DNA of 34,276 bases from a virus. Below the pieces are notes generated by a model. It was not told the DNA's origin. It did not search any database and saw only the letters and a list, made by a program, of their open reading frames with translations. Location: IMG/VR virus record IMGVR_UViG_3300042402_001143, positions 1-34,276 of that record; one strand, given 5' to 3'. Made by a program: the position numbers and the translations under genes. Shown here one piece after another: positions 6,180-14,104 of this stretch (position 1 is the stretch's first letter; every line of letters begins with the position of its first letter).

Positions 6180-6640
6180 GCAACTAAGCCATTGAGGTAG
6201 GTGGTCTTACCAGCTATCTTGGTGGCAGTCAGTTCTTGTTTCTTGAGATTGTTTGGGTCATAAGACACATGAACCCAACCAGAATCAGGGACACCTTGGG
6301 TATAGAACTCTAAGATCAATTGTGTGTAGTCCAAGTTGTCCATAATCCACTGAGCCAGATCAGCATTGGCAACACCAGTAATCTCAATGTCAGCGGCTTG
6401 GCCTTTGCAGTGGTCAGAGGTCTTAGAGCCTCCTACAGCGGCATTGGACTCAGGACTACGATAGCCAGAGTTCACAGTCACCGACTTACCAAAGTGCTCA
6501 CGAACAGGTTGCAGAACCTTCTCGCACAAGGTTTTCAGGTTCTCCAATGCCTCATCATCAGGCGTATTGTCTAGACCCAAACGAGTGGCAGTGTCTGACT
6601 TTGTGAGTTCTTTCAGGGTGAAGTTGGCTGATAAGTTCAT
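6176..6640 (-). CDS. Endolysin, M15-family peptidoglycan peptidase
   Basis: 154 residues. Zinc-site motifs of the M15A / Peptidase_M15_3 group are visible: SGYRSPE (58-64), SDHCKGQAAD (75-84, His77 and Asp84) and WVHVS (122-126, His124). These enzymes cut the peptide side chains of peptidoglycan at lysis. There is no signal sequence, so release depends on the holin. It is the last gene of the lysis cluster; its start overlaps the Rz stop (ATGA). Confidence 0.9.
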   Translation of the reverse strand: MNLSANFTLKELTKSDTATRLGLDNTPDDEALENLKTLCEKVLQPVREHFGKSVTVNSGYRSPESNAAVGGSKTSDHCKGQAADIEITGVANADLAQWIMDNLDYTQLILEFYTQGVPDSGWVHVSYDPNNLKKQELTATKIAGKTTYLNGLVA

Positions 6641-7119
6641 GGTTTTTCCTTCAAGGTGTTGTAGATGGATTCGTAGGCTTGCTGACAGGCTGTGAGTTGT
6701 CTGATTGCTTCATCTCCTGAGTCGGTGATGGAGACAAGAGATCGAGCAGTCTCTGCGTCAAGTTCGGCTCTCTCTTGACCGCTATCTCCGCTGGCAGGGG
6801 CGGTATCTGTGGGGGTTTGTACGGGGCAGTAGGTTGCTTTGACAGGAATCCGCAACCGTAAAGCACCAGAGGAAATAGCCAAATCACGCTCTTTTGAAAT
6901 CTGTCTTGCCTTTTCATTTGATGTCCTTAAAGCTGTTGCGGTTTGTGTGACTGCCATTGTCAGTGCCTGTTCTTTCTGCCTAGCTTCAGCATTAAGTTTG
7001 GCAATCTCAAGTTGCTGACGAGTAATCTCATCCTCTGAGCCTTTCCAGTACCCACCACCAAAGGCACTCAGCACCGCTAAGACGATGCCAAGAAGCACAT
7101 ACGGGTTGAAGATGGTCAT
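6637..7119 (-). CDS. Rz-like inner-membrane spanin subunit
   Basis: 160 residues. An N-terminal membrane segment (PYVLLGIVLAVLSAFGGGYW, about 6-25) precedes a long coiled coil rich in Glu, Lys, Gln and Ala (about 33-85), the form of an i-spanin. Later residues hold CPVQTPTD and a Cys near the end. It would span the periplasm with the lipoprotein Rz1, encoded inside this gene in another frame. Overlaps the holin gene upstream and the endolysin downstream. Confidence 0.85.
   Translation of the reverse strand: MTIFNPYVLLGIVLAVLSAFGGGYWKGSEDEITRQQLEIAKLNAEARQKEQALTMAVTQTATALRTSNEKARQISKERDLAISSGALRLRIPVKATYCPVQTPTDTAPASGDSGQERAELDAETARSLVSITDSGDEAIRQLTACQQAYESIYNTLKEKP
6651..6917 (-). CDS. Rz1-like outer-membrane spanin lipoprotein, nested in Rz
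   Basis: 88 residues, read one frame over and entirely within the Rz gene. The N-terminus has a signal ending in the lipobox LYGC (Cys22). The mature part starts with Pro-rich KQPTAPYKPPQIPPLPAEI, typical of o-spanins. Nested Rz1 genes are well known from lambda-like phages. The long tail after residue 50 may reflect constraint from the Rz frame. Confidence 0.85.
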   Translation of the reverse strand: MKRQDRFQKSVIWLFPLVLYGCGFLSKQPTAPYKPPQIPPLPAEIAVKREPNLTQRLLDLLSPSPTQEMKQSDNSQPVSKPTNPSTTP

Positions 7120-7436
7120 GGCTTGGGCGGCTCATCGTTGTCGATTGATTCAGCCTTGGCAGTAGCAGAAGCTATCGCCTTGACTCCTGAACGACCAGCT
7201 ACACCACCAAGTACACCAGTGATGAAAACCATGATGGTTGAAATCTGTTGCGTATAGACCTTATCAATTGCCGCCATTCCATTCATGGGTTGGGTGACAA
7301 ATGAAACTGAGTACAAGAACATACCCATAGAACTCAACAGAATGGTCACTAAGACCACGATAACGAACGCCCATACCCTGACTTCGATTTCATCAGCGGT
7401 AAGGCGATTATTTGGTTTGTATCCGACTGTTGGCAT
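7116..7436 (-). CDS. Putative holin
   Basis: 106 residues. Two membrane segments are visible: VWAFVIVVLVTILLSSMGMF (about 21-40) and ISTIMVFITGVLGGVAG (about 65-81). A charged C-terminus (ESIDNDEPPKP) follows. Size, topology and position just before Rz/Rz1 and the endolysin support a holin. The ATG at 7436 follows GGAG at eight bases; a GTG three bases upstream is an alternative. Confidence 0.75.
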   Translation of the reverse strand: MPTVGYKPNNRLTADEIEVRVWAFVIVVLVTILLSSMGMFLYSVSFVTQPMNGMAAIDKVYTQQISTIMVFITGVLGGVAGRSGVKAIASATAKAESIDNDEPPKP

Positions 7437-7609
7437 CACTTTTTCTCCTTTTCAATTGTTACAAGTTGCTCTGGACAAGTACCTGAAGCAGTGCAAATAG
7501 GGGGTTTACATTCATCAAATTCCCAATTCTCAGGGTTTTGGCAAGGGTAACGAAATCTGTCTTCACAGGCAGACAACATAACCAACACTATCAAGCAAAC
7601 TATTCTCAT
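7436..7609 (-). CDS. Small Cys-rich lipoprotein, possible second o-spanin
   Basis: 57 residues. It begins MRIVCLIVLVMLSACEDRF: a short signal with lipobox LSAC and Cys15. The mature part is Cys-rich (CQNPENWEFDECKPPICTAS) and ends in a charged tail. Start and stop overlap both neighbours (ATGA upstream, TGATG with the holin start). It follows a gene for a membrane-plus-coiled-coil protein, the same order as Rz/Rz1. A spanin role is inferred; an accessory or exclusion lipoprotein is an alternative. Confidence 0.75.
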   Translation of the reverse strand: MRIVCLIVLVMLSACEDRFRYPCQNPENWEFDECKPPICTASGTCPEQLVTIEKEKK

Positions 7610-7770
7610 TTCTCTTTCTCCCTGTCTTTCTGTTCAACTTGTCTTCTCAACTTCTCAACCTTTTCAACCTGAGCCTTAGCCTCATTCTTAGTCTCCAAGA
7701 TGTCAAGATAAAGAAATGCCATCAAAGGCAACAACAACGCAATCAGTACGCAAGCCGCAATCCAACCCAT
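7606..7770 (-). CDS. Small membrane/coiled-coil protein, possible second i-spanin
   Basis: 54 residues: an N-terminal membrane segment (WIAACVLIALLLPLMAFLYL) followed by a short charged coiled coil (ETKNEAKAQVEKVEKLRRQV). The ATG at 7770 lies in a TGATG overlap with the upstream stop and follows GGGGGAAG. A longer frame from 7893 would add 41 Pro/Gly-rich codons over the upstream gene, and the internal start is better supported. Topology matches a minimal inner-membrane spanin. Confidence 0.65.
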   Translation of the reverse strand: MGWIAACVLIALLLPLMAFLYLDILETKNEAKAQVEKVEKLRRQVEQKDREKEK

Positions 7771-8465
7771 CACTTCTTCCCCCAATGGCTTACGAACACG
7801 AACCACATCCACAGGTAAAGGAGGAATATAAAAGTCGCCACCACTGCCGCTAGCTTTGCTTGTAGGTTTCTTTCCTCCTCTTTGCGTAGCCATGCCTCTT
7901 GCCTCTTAGTCGCCTCTTGCTTCAACCTTGCCTGAGTTTGCTCCTCATCAATCTTGTCCTTCATGCTAAAGACCTCTGAGTAGAGTGCGCCCATCTCAGG
8001 AGGGCTTTGATACACCATGCACTCACGAATCTGCACCACCAACGCATCCATCTCTTGCTGTGCCATCACCCTCTTTAAAGCCGCTTCCATGTGGTTTTGG
8101 TCAGGGTCATAGACTGTCAAACTTTTTTCTTCTTCTTCCCTTATGTGTGCCGCTAATTGCTCTTGAAGCCTGAAAAACTCGGTCAGATTCTTGACAATAT
8201 CAACTTTGACTTGGGTTTCGTCAACAGCAACGAACTTTTCCTTCTTTTTCGCCACAGGCTTGGGCGTTGACTGTTTTGCCTTGGGTTTGAAGAAGTTACT
8301 AAAGTTACTCCAAAATCCAGTAACTTCCCTATAAACGCCAACAGCCTCGTCAACAGTGCTTTTGACCTCCATGAAGGATTCTTTAGCTTGCTTGTACAAG
8401 TCACAGCCAGCTTGAATCTGTTTGACAAGTCCTGCGGCAAGGAGGCAAATGCTAATCGGGTCAAT
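7770..8465 (-). CDS. Membrane-associated protein of the lysis/tail boundary, possible AUU start
   Basis: About 231 residues. A hydrophobic N-terminus (DPISICLLAAGLV), a basic and Glu-rich helical middle (about 60-195) and a C-terminal membrane segment (LAAVVATFIFLLYLWMWF) are visible. AAGGA lies six bases before an ATT codon at 8465, and the frame is open from there. No ATG or GTG with a good ribosome site occurs near the start: TTG at 8399 and ATG at 8372 are the standard alternatives. Function unknown. It follows the large internal protein and precedes the lysis genes with tight overlap. Confidence 0.6.
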   Translation of the reverse strand: MDPISICLLAAGLVKQIQAGCDLYKQAKESFMEVKSTVDEAVGVYREVTGFWSNFSNFFKPKAKQSTPKPVAKKKEKFVAVDETQVKVDIVKNLTEFFRLQEQLAAHIREEEEKSLTVYDPDQNHMEAALKRVMAQQEMDALVVQIRECMVYQSPPEMGALYSEVFSMKDKIDEEQTQARLKQEATKRQEAWLRKEEERNLQAKLAAVVATFIFLLYLWMWFVFVSHWGKK

Positions 8466-8474
8466 TTTGTGTCC

Positions 8475-10439
8475 TTAGCGTAATCTTTGTTCTAGCATTT
8501 CTAACTCTTTAAGTTCATCAGGTGTCATGGCTTGATTAGCTTGTTCAGGCTTGGCAATACCCAAGTCTTCTTCTGTTATCCCTGCCGTTTTATACGCTTC
8601 ATTCATCAAGCCAAGTGTTTTTAAACCCAACTTTGTTCTTTCTTCTCCTGTCGCTTTAAGTGCCTGAGAATATGTTTGCTCTGCTTTTAATAGTTCTCTA
8701 ACACCGCCTTTGCTAGTTGCAAATTTTGCCAAAGCTAAAGGTGTCAAAAGAATTCCACCAGCAGATAAAACTGTCCCTACTAATCCTATTCCTCCAGCAA
8801 CTGATGCACCTGCTGTTATGCCTAACAACACTTTTTGAGCTGAATCGGCTTGGGCAGACGCAAGAGCAAGTGAAAAGGTATTTTGTGGTTTTGCTTGACT
8901 TAATTTTGCGGCATTTGCAAGTGTTTTAATGTTATTTCGTATTTCTTCATCAGGTATTGCGGCTTCAAATGTTCGTTTAAATTTTTTATCCTGTAATTTT
9001 TTATCAAGAGATAACAACGATGCAATTGCAGTTTCTTGACCTTCAGTTCCTATTAAACCAGAAAGATAATTTTTTTGTAAAGAACCTTTAATTTCATCCA
9101 CATTTAATTTTGGATTGATTGTTTGCGCTCTTTCCAAAGATTTGTACATTTGCTCTATTTCTGTAACATTACCCGTAGCAAATATGGTATCGCCTACTCT
9201 TTCAACAGTTTTATTGTTAAGTTTGGCTAAAGATTCTGGGAACAACTCAGTAACACTTTCTCTATAGAAATTTGATGTTTCTCTATAAGCCTCTTTTAGT
9301 TTTGGATTTAACTTGGATGCCGATAAATCCATAGCTTGTTCAATTGCTTTAATATTTTGAGTCAATACAGCCACTAATGGACTATTTGCTCCAAATTCAT
9401 TTTGAACATCTCTTAATTGAGCATTTAAATCAGAACGCAATTTGTGCGCTTGAGTAAAAGTTATATTGCCTTTTAAATCAGCAATATTTCTTAATTGAGT
9501 CACAACTTGGTCGCCCAAAGCAATGTTAGGAGTTCCTGACCTAGAAATATCAGCCGCTTCTTTTAATCTTGCTAAAGCATTATTTGCTATTGGACTTACA
9601 TCTACAGAGACATTTTTACCTGCTCTTTCAATTACTCCATAAGCTTCTTCAGCCGCTAAACTTAGCCCTGATTGAGCGTCTTTTATTGCCTCTTTATAAT
9701 TTTTACCAGCCTCAACATCATCAATAATTTTAGGAGTAAATTCATTTAAGATTTTATCTCTTTTATTTTGCAATGCTGTGGTATTTGCTTCTTCAAGTTT
9801 TGCAAATGTGCCTTTCCCAGCTATACCGCCTCTACCTACTGATTCAACAACTCCAGATATTGCTGTTGGTTTTACTTGAAAACGAGTTAAACCACCCAAT
9901 CCTTCTTCTTCCAACAAAGCCTGAACTTGTCTTTTTATTTCTATATCTGGTGTGGCTTTTGTTGTAAATAAACCTTTGGAAGCCAACTTTTCTTTTGCAA
10001 CTTTAAATAAGCTTCCACCTAATTTAAAGACTACATTTCCTGCCGCATCTATAGTTACTTCATTTATTGTGTTTGATAACTGTTCGGCAAATTGCTTGGT
10101 TAATGGCTGACTCTTGCCTTGAAATGCTTCAATTTGTTGTTTAGTTGCTGTACCAGTAAGAGCACCAGCACCTGTGCCTACTAAACCTCTAATTAGCCCT
10201 GCTGTGCCTGCTCTTGCTTCTGCTCCAACAATAGGGCTTCGTGTTGTTGCTGTTGCTAATGCACCACCAACTAAGCCTCCAATTTCTGGCAAAGCTTGTA
10301 CTGTTGCTTGACCTAATTGTTGACCAAATTGACCTATTCTTTGACCAAATGATGGTGGTGGTTTTGGCGGGTCAAATACAGACCCATATTGTTGTTCAAG
10401 AGCCTCTAACTCTTGTTGTTCAGCAGGTTTTAATGCCAT
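8475..10439 (-). CDS. Large internal virion / DNA-ejection protein
   Basis: 654 residues. The N-terminus is Gln/Pro-rich, then comes a Gly/Ala-rich hydrophobic stretch (about 55-110: LVGGALATATTRSP and LVGTGAGALTGTATK). A long helical region rich in Lys, Asn and Glu follows, with another Gly/Ala hydrophobic stretch near 540-575. This is the usual look of podovirus ejection proteins carried in the capsid and inserted into the host envelope. Family homology is not shown. The DNA is clearly more A/T-rich than the flanking structural genes, hinting at a different source. AAGGAC supports the start. Confidence 0.6.
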   Translation of the reverse strand: MALKPAEQQELEALEQQYGSVFDPPKPPPSFGQRIGQFGQQLGQATVQALPEIGGLVGGALATATTRSPIVGAEARAGTAGLIRGLVGTGAGALTGTATKQQIEAFQGKSQPLTKQFAEQLSNTINEVTIDAAGNVVFKLGGSLFKVAKEKLASKGLFTTKATPDIEIKRQVQALLEEEGLGGLTRFQVKPTAISGVVESVGRGGIAGKGTFAKLEEANTTALQNKRDKILNEFTPKIIDDVEAGKNYKEAIKDAQSGLSLAAEEAYGVIERAGKNVSVDVSPIANNALARLKEAADISRSGTPNIALGDQVVTQLRNIADLKGNITFTQAHKLRSDLNAQLRDVQNEFGANSPLVAVLTQNIKAIEQAMDLSASKLNPKLKEAYRETSNFYRESVTELFPESLAKLNNKTVERVGDTIFATGNVTEIEQMYKSLERAQTINPKLNVDEIKGSLQKNYLSGLIGTEGQETAIASLLSLDKKLQDKKFKRTFEAAIPDEEIRNNIKTLANAAKLSQAKPQNTFSLALASAQADSAQKVLLGITAGASVAGGIGLVGTVLSAGGILLTPLALAKFATSKGGVRELLKAEQTYSQALKATGEERTKLGLKTLGLMNEAYKTAGITEEDLGIAKPEQANQAMTPDELKELEMLEQRLR

Positions 10440-10467
10440 GATTGAGTCCTTTTATAACGACAAATTA

Positions 10468-12030
10468 TTATTTAGATTTTTGTTGTTTTTCTCTAAGTTC
10501 TTGAAGGCGTTTTTTATCTTTTCTAATTTGTTCAGTTATTCTTTGTCTTTCTGCGGGGAAATTGTATTTATTTAAATCATTTTTTTCGTCAGCAAGATAA
10601 GTTGCAAGCGCATCATTTACAGCACTATCAATCAAAGCATTTTCTTCAATTCTATCTGCAACATATTGCAAAGTTCGTAATGACAAACCTCTTGAGCCAA
10701 TGGTTTCTTTTAAGAACTTTACATCTTTATCAGATAAAGAGCCTTTAAGGTTTGATGCCGCACCAATTGTTAATTCACCTAAAATAGTGTCAATAATTTG
10801 TGATGCTGGAACCCCTTGTATATTTATACCAAATACTTCTGCTAATCTACTTGCATCCAATGCAACATCACTACCAAGTCCTGTAAATGCTTGTGGCAAA
10901 AGAGTTTTAAGATTTCTAGCAAGAGTTAGTCGATCAGATGCGCCATAAGCTTCTGTTTCAACAGTTTCTGCAAGTTTAGCTTTGTTAGCCAAAATTGCTT
11001 TATCTTGTCTTTCTTTTGGAGCACCTTCTCGTGCAAGTTTTTCATCATCTGCTTTCTTTTTAGCATTAACTGCTTTAACTTGTTCTTGTGTTAGCTGAGA
11101 AAATGGTTTAAAGAAAAGGTCTTTAGCAATAGCTTCTCTATCACTACCAACAGATGGTTCTGTGCTTGGCTTCTCAAGTTGTTTAACAATTTCAGCATTA
11201 AATTCAGGCGTTCCTTCTTTGAAGCCTTTACCTTGAGCAACTAAACGAGCTTTTTGGATGTCTTGTGGTACTTTGTCTGGACTATCAACTTCTCTTAGAT
11301 CAGCAACATTTCCGCTAATCTCATAAGTTGCCATGCTTGCAGGAGTGTATTTGCCTGAACGAAGCAATTGTTGGAATGGGTCAGCACCTTTTGCCTCACG
11401 ACCTCTTTGTTTAATTAAACTTGTATCAAGTTCTAATTTACGACCAGTTTCAGAAACAAGCGTAGCCAACTCAGAATCGCCCATTTGTTGTGCTTGCAAT
11501 GCTATTTTTTTGTAAGACTCTGGGTCGCTTCTATCTAATTGACTGAGCAACCGTTGACGCTGAGAAATAAGCTTTAACTGAGGGTCTTGTCCACCCAAAG
11601 CACCACCAAGAACATCACCCAACTGTTGACCACCACGATAGAAGCCATAGTCTGCTTGTTGCATAGGTGATAACTGTGCAAACGCTAATGCACGATCACG
11701 CATTTCTTTTTGACGACCTTGAAGATATTGCATCTCTGCCGCACGGGAGATTTCAGGACTAAACATTCCTCCCACAACAGATGGAGGTGCTTGTCTTACT
11801 GACAGTGCTGAGTATGGTTCAGCATTTGGTATGAGTTGAGTATTGTCTAATACTGCTGGCTCAAAAGTAGAAAGATCACTGCTTCTACCCATAATTTCGT
11901 CAAACCTTTGTCTTGCCAAATCAGCTTGAGTAATTCTGTTTTGTCCTGCTTGCAATGCTAAATCGTCAAGAGTTTCACTTGCACTTAAAGGAGACGCAAA
12001 AAGTCTATCCATTGGAATTTTGTATGGCAT
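10468..12030 (-). CDS. Internal virion protein
   Basis: 520 residues, mostly helical, rich in Gln, Ala, Lys and Arg, with no membrane segment. Segments such as GGQQLGDVLGGALGG and a basic coiled C-terminus (RITEQIRKDKKRLQELREKQ) are visible. It is the middle of three consecutive large genes between the tail proteins and the lysis cluster, the position of ejection proteins in P22- and T7-like phages. The role is inferred from position and composition. Confidence 0.55.
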   Translation of the reverse strand: MPYKIPMDRLFASPLSASETLDDLALQAGQNRITQADLARQRFDEIMGRSSDLSTFEPAVLDNTQLIPNAEPYSALSVRQAPPSVVGGMFSPEISRAAEMQYLQGRQKEMRDRALAFAQLSPMQQADYGFYRGGQQLGDVLGGALGGQDPQLKLISQRQRLLSQLDRSDPESYKKIALQAQQMGDSELATLVSETGRKLELDTSLIKQRGREAKGADPFQQLLRSGKYTPASMATYEISGNVADLREVDSPDKVPQDIQKARLVAQGKGFKEGTPEFNAEIVKQLEKPSTEPSVGSDREAIAKDLFFKPFSQLTQEQVKAVNAKKKADDEKLAREGAPKERQDKAILANKAKLAETVETEAYGASDRLTLARNLKTLLPQAFTGLGSDVALDASRLAEVFGINIQGVPASQIIDTILGELTIGAASNLKGSLSDKDVKFLKETIGSRGLSLRTLQYVADRIEENALIDSAVNDALATYLADEKNDLNKYNFPAERQRITEQIRKDKKRLQELREKQQKSK

Positions 12031-12040
12031 GATTTATTCC

Positions 12041-13084
12041 TTAATAGTAGCCAGAAGATAAATTATTCACAGGAATAGACGCTTGATAAGCATCTGAAAA
12101 AGCCTGTTGTTGCGGAGGATTAAAGTATTTCTCTAACCCTTGTTGTACATAAGGATTGTCACCAAGCCCCATCAATGCTTTACCAAAACCACTACCAGCC
12201 GTACTTTGAAGGGTTCTTGCCGCACCAAGTCCACCAGCAAGCAGTGATTGACCAACATTAGCACCAGCAGTAGCCGCACGACCGCCTAGCTGTGCGCCTA
12301 TATCTAATGGCTGTTGACCAAGAGACTCAATGGTAGAACCAGCACCCAAATAGCTTGTAAATGGACTCAAAGCACCGACTTGACCAGCTTGATACTGACC
12401 CATCAACTGTGCGCCTGAACCCAACAATCCTGTGCCAAAAGCCACATTCTGTTGACCAGCTTGTTGAGCCTGTGATGCCAATTGCAAGTCTTGTTGTGCC
12501 AATGCGTTGTAATACGCTTCCATCTCAGGACTAGTAGCACCCAAGCCACCAGCACCACTTGGACGCAATCCTGTAGCACCTACAGACAAGCCACCACGAC
12601 CTGTTTGGAACAACTGGTTTTGCAACTGGGCATATTGACGCTCACGGCTAGGCGCAAGCAAATCCTGTTGCTGACGCATATATTGAGATGCAACTTGTTC
12701 AGGAGTCTGCTGTAGATACTGCTGACCTAATCCAAACAGTCCTTGAGCACTTTGTTGAAGTGGCGCATACTGTTGTTGCGCCATTTCAGCTTCAGTCAAT
12801 CCTCTTTCAGTTAATCCCATCAATCGGTCTTGATAGGCTTTGAGTTCAGGAGAAACTGTGTAGCCAGCACCAGTTAGATAACCGCTAGGGTCAAACTGAA
12901 ACTGAGAAGTGCCGTAGCGAGTGGTTACACCAACAGGGCGAAACTTAGCCGCTTCAGCCGCAATTCGTGCAGACTCAAGTTGAGCTTGTGCTGATGCTTG
13001 CGCCCCTCTTTCAGCGGCTCTGCTTTGCATCGACCCACCAAGCAGTGATGCACCTCCAATAATTGCGGCGGCGGCTATAGGCAT
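12041..13084 (-). CDS. Gln/Ala/Gly-rich internal virion protein
   Basis: 347 residues. The N-terminus MPIAAAAIIGGASLLGGSM is hydrophobic. The body is dominated by Gln, Ala and Gly (QQYAPLQQSAQGLFGLGQQY and similar), giving a long helical, low-complexity protein. This is characteristic of podovirus DNA-transfer proteins. Located directly upstream of the other two internal proteins in the late operon. Confidence 0.6.
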   Translation of the reverse strand: MPIAAAAIIGGASLLGGSMQSRAAERGAQASAQAQLESARIAAEAAKFRPVGVTTRYGTSQFQFDPSGYLTGAGYTVSPELKAYQDRLMGLTERGLTEAEMAQQQYAPLQQSAQGLFGLGQQYLQQTPEQVASQYMRQQQDLLAPSRERQYAQLQNQLFQTGRGGLSVGATGLRPSGAGGLGATSPEMEAYYNALAQQDLQLASQAQQAGQQNVAFGTGLLGSGAQLMGQYQAGQVGALSPFTSYLGAGSTIESLGQQPLDIGAQLGGRAATAGANVGQSLLAGGLGAARTLQSTAGSGFGKALMGLGDNPYVQQGLEKYFNPPQQQAFSDAYQASIPVNNLSSGYY

Positions 13085-13085
13085 A

Positions 13086-13406
13086 TCAATCTCCCTTAAT
13101 CAAAATTTCATCCACTTTAGACGGGTCTTTCTCGTCTGTGGCGTGAATACAAAACCAAACACAATCTGTTATCGCTTTGACTCCATGAGTCAACCCTGCT
13201 TCAATCTCAATACACGCTGGTGCAGAAACAATGTCAATTTCAGTACCACGCAAAACAGCAACCTTGCCATGTGCCAATATCGACAAATGACTGAAGTTGT
13301 GCGTATGCTTCAAGATGCTCATTCCAGCAGTGAAGAATGACTCTTTGGCATACAATCCATCACTAAAATGATGAGTAATGCGATATTGAGGGTCTTGCAT
13401 CATCAT
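13086..13406 (-). CDS. Cupin-like small protein
   Basis: 106 residues. The sequence FTAGMSILKHTHNFSHLSIL followed by AHGKVAVL and ending IEIEAGLTHGVKAI reads as the two cupin half-motifs, with His residues (KHTHNF and THGV) that could hold a metal. The start at 13406 overlaps the stop of the fibre gene (ATGA) with GGAAG upstream; a longer form from 13421 is possible. Small cupins occur beside phage tail genes, where their role is unknown. Confidence 0.65.
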   Translation of the reverse strand: MMMQDPQYRITHHFSDGLYAKESFFTAGMSILKHTHNFSHLSILAHGKVAVLRGTEIDIVSAPACIEIEAGLTHGVKAITDCVWFCIHATDEKDPSKVDEILIKGD

Positions 13407-14095
13407 GCTGTGCGCTTCCATGCGTAGACAGTAATGTACGGCTGATAGTTAGCATTTGTGCCGCTTGTACCAGCAGACGCAACTGTTGTTGCAACTGTGA
13501 TTCCTGTTGTGGCAGTTGCAGTATTGTGTGTACCAGACCATGCTTGGTTGCTATCAGGCCCTGAAGTAGAGCCAAAGCCTTGTACTTGGCCAGTATCAGA
13601 GTGCAAGTGACCGGAATCAGTAACAGTAGAGGTTGCTGTATGGGTGTGGCTGACAGTAATTGCGTCTGCACTACCACCAGTTTCTTCAGCAGTGTCAAAC
13701 AGTGCATTACCCGCATCAAAACCAACCATGACACGACCAGCACCAAATGCAGTCCATGTACCAAAGCCTAGCAATGTCGCAGGGTTAGTGCTAACAGAAG
13801 CATTTGTGTAGATTGAACCTACTGGATACAACAAAGCAATTGCCGCTTGAACAAAAGCAGTGGTTGCTATTGCAGTTGTATTGTTGCCAGCAGACTGAGT
13901 AACAGCAACTGTACCTGTTGGCAATGTGGGCGTACCAGTAAAGGTAGGACTTGCCAAGTCTGCCTTAGTCGCAACAGCAGTAGCAATGTTGTTGAACTCA
14001 GTATCAAGCTCAGTACCTTTGACAATCTTCAAAGGATTGCCAGAAGACAGATTATCTTTTGTGGCAAAGTTCGTGCTTTTGGTGTAGTCACTCAT
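13403..14095 (-). CDS. Tail-collar-like fibre protein
   Basis: 230 residues. The middle carries the tail-collar signature YPVGSIYTNAS, LGFGTWTAFGAGRVMVG and SHTHTATSTVTDSGHLHS. It ends NYQPYITVYAWKRTA, the usual C-terminus of this family. The N-terminal half is a Thr/Ala-rich repeat that could trimerise. It is likely a receptor-binding or accessory fibre. The SHTH...HLH residues may bind metal, as in T4 short-fibre-like tips. The gene lies between the tail hub and internal proteins. Confidence 0.75.
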   Translation of the reverse strand: MSDYTKSTNFATKDNLSSGNPLKIVKGTELDTEFNNIATAVATKADLASPTFTGTPTLPTGTVAVTQSAGNNTTAIATTAFVQAAIALLYPVGSIYTNASVSTNPATLLGFGTWTAFGAGRVMVGFDAGNALFDTAEETGGSADAITVSHTHTATSTVTDSGHLHSDTGQVQGFGSTSGPDSNQAWSGTHNTATATTGITVATTVASAGTSGTNANYQPYITVYAWKRTA

Positions 14096-14104
14096 AATTT
14101 TCCT

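Noticed and set aside
7771-7893. N-terminal extension of the 54-residue membrane protein to 7893
   Set aside because: Gly/Pro/Lys-rich codons lie over the previous gene; the internal ATG has a ribosome site and a TGATG overlap.
8183-8464. 93-codon frame from a TTG at 8464
   Set aside because: Overlaps the better-supported membrane protein frame in the same place and lacks the protein-like features seen in that frame.
13363-13764. 133-codon frame inside the tail-collar gene
   Set aside because: Leu/Gln/Val-rich shadow of the Thr/Ala repeats; no coupling or homology pattern.
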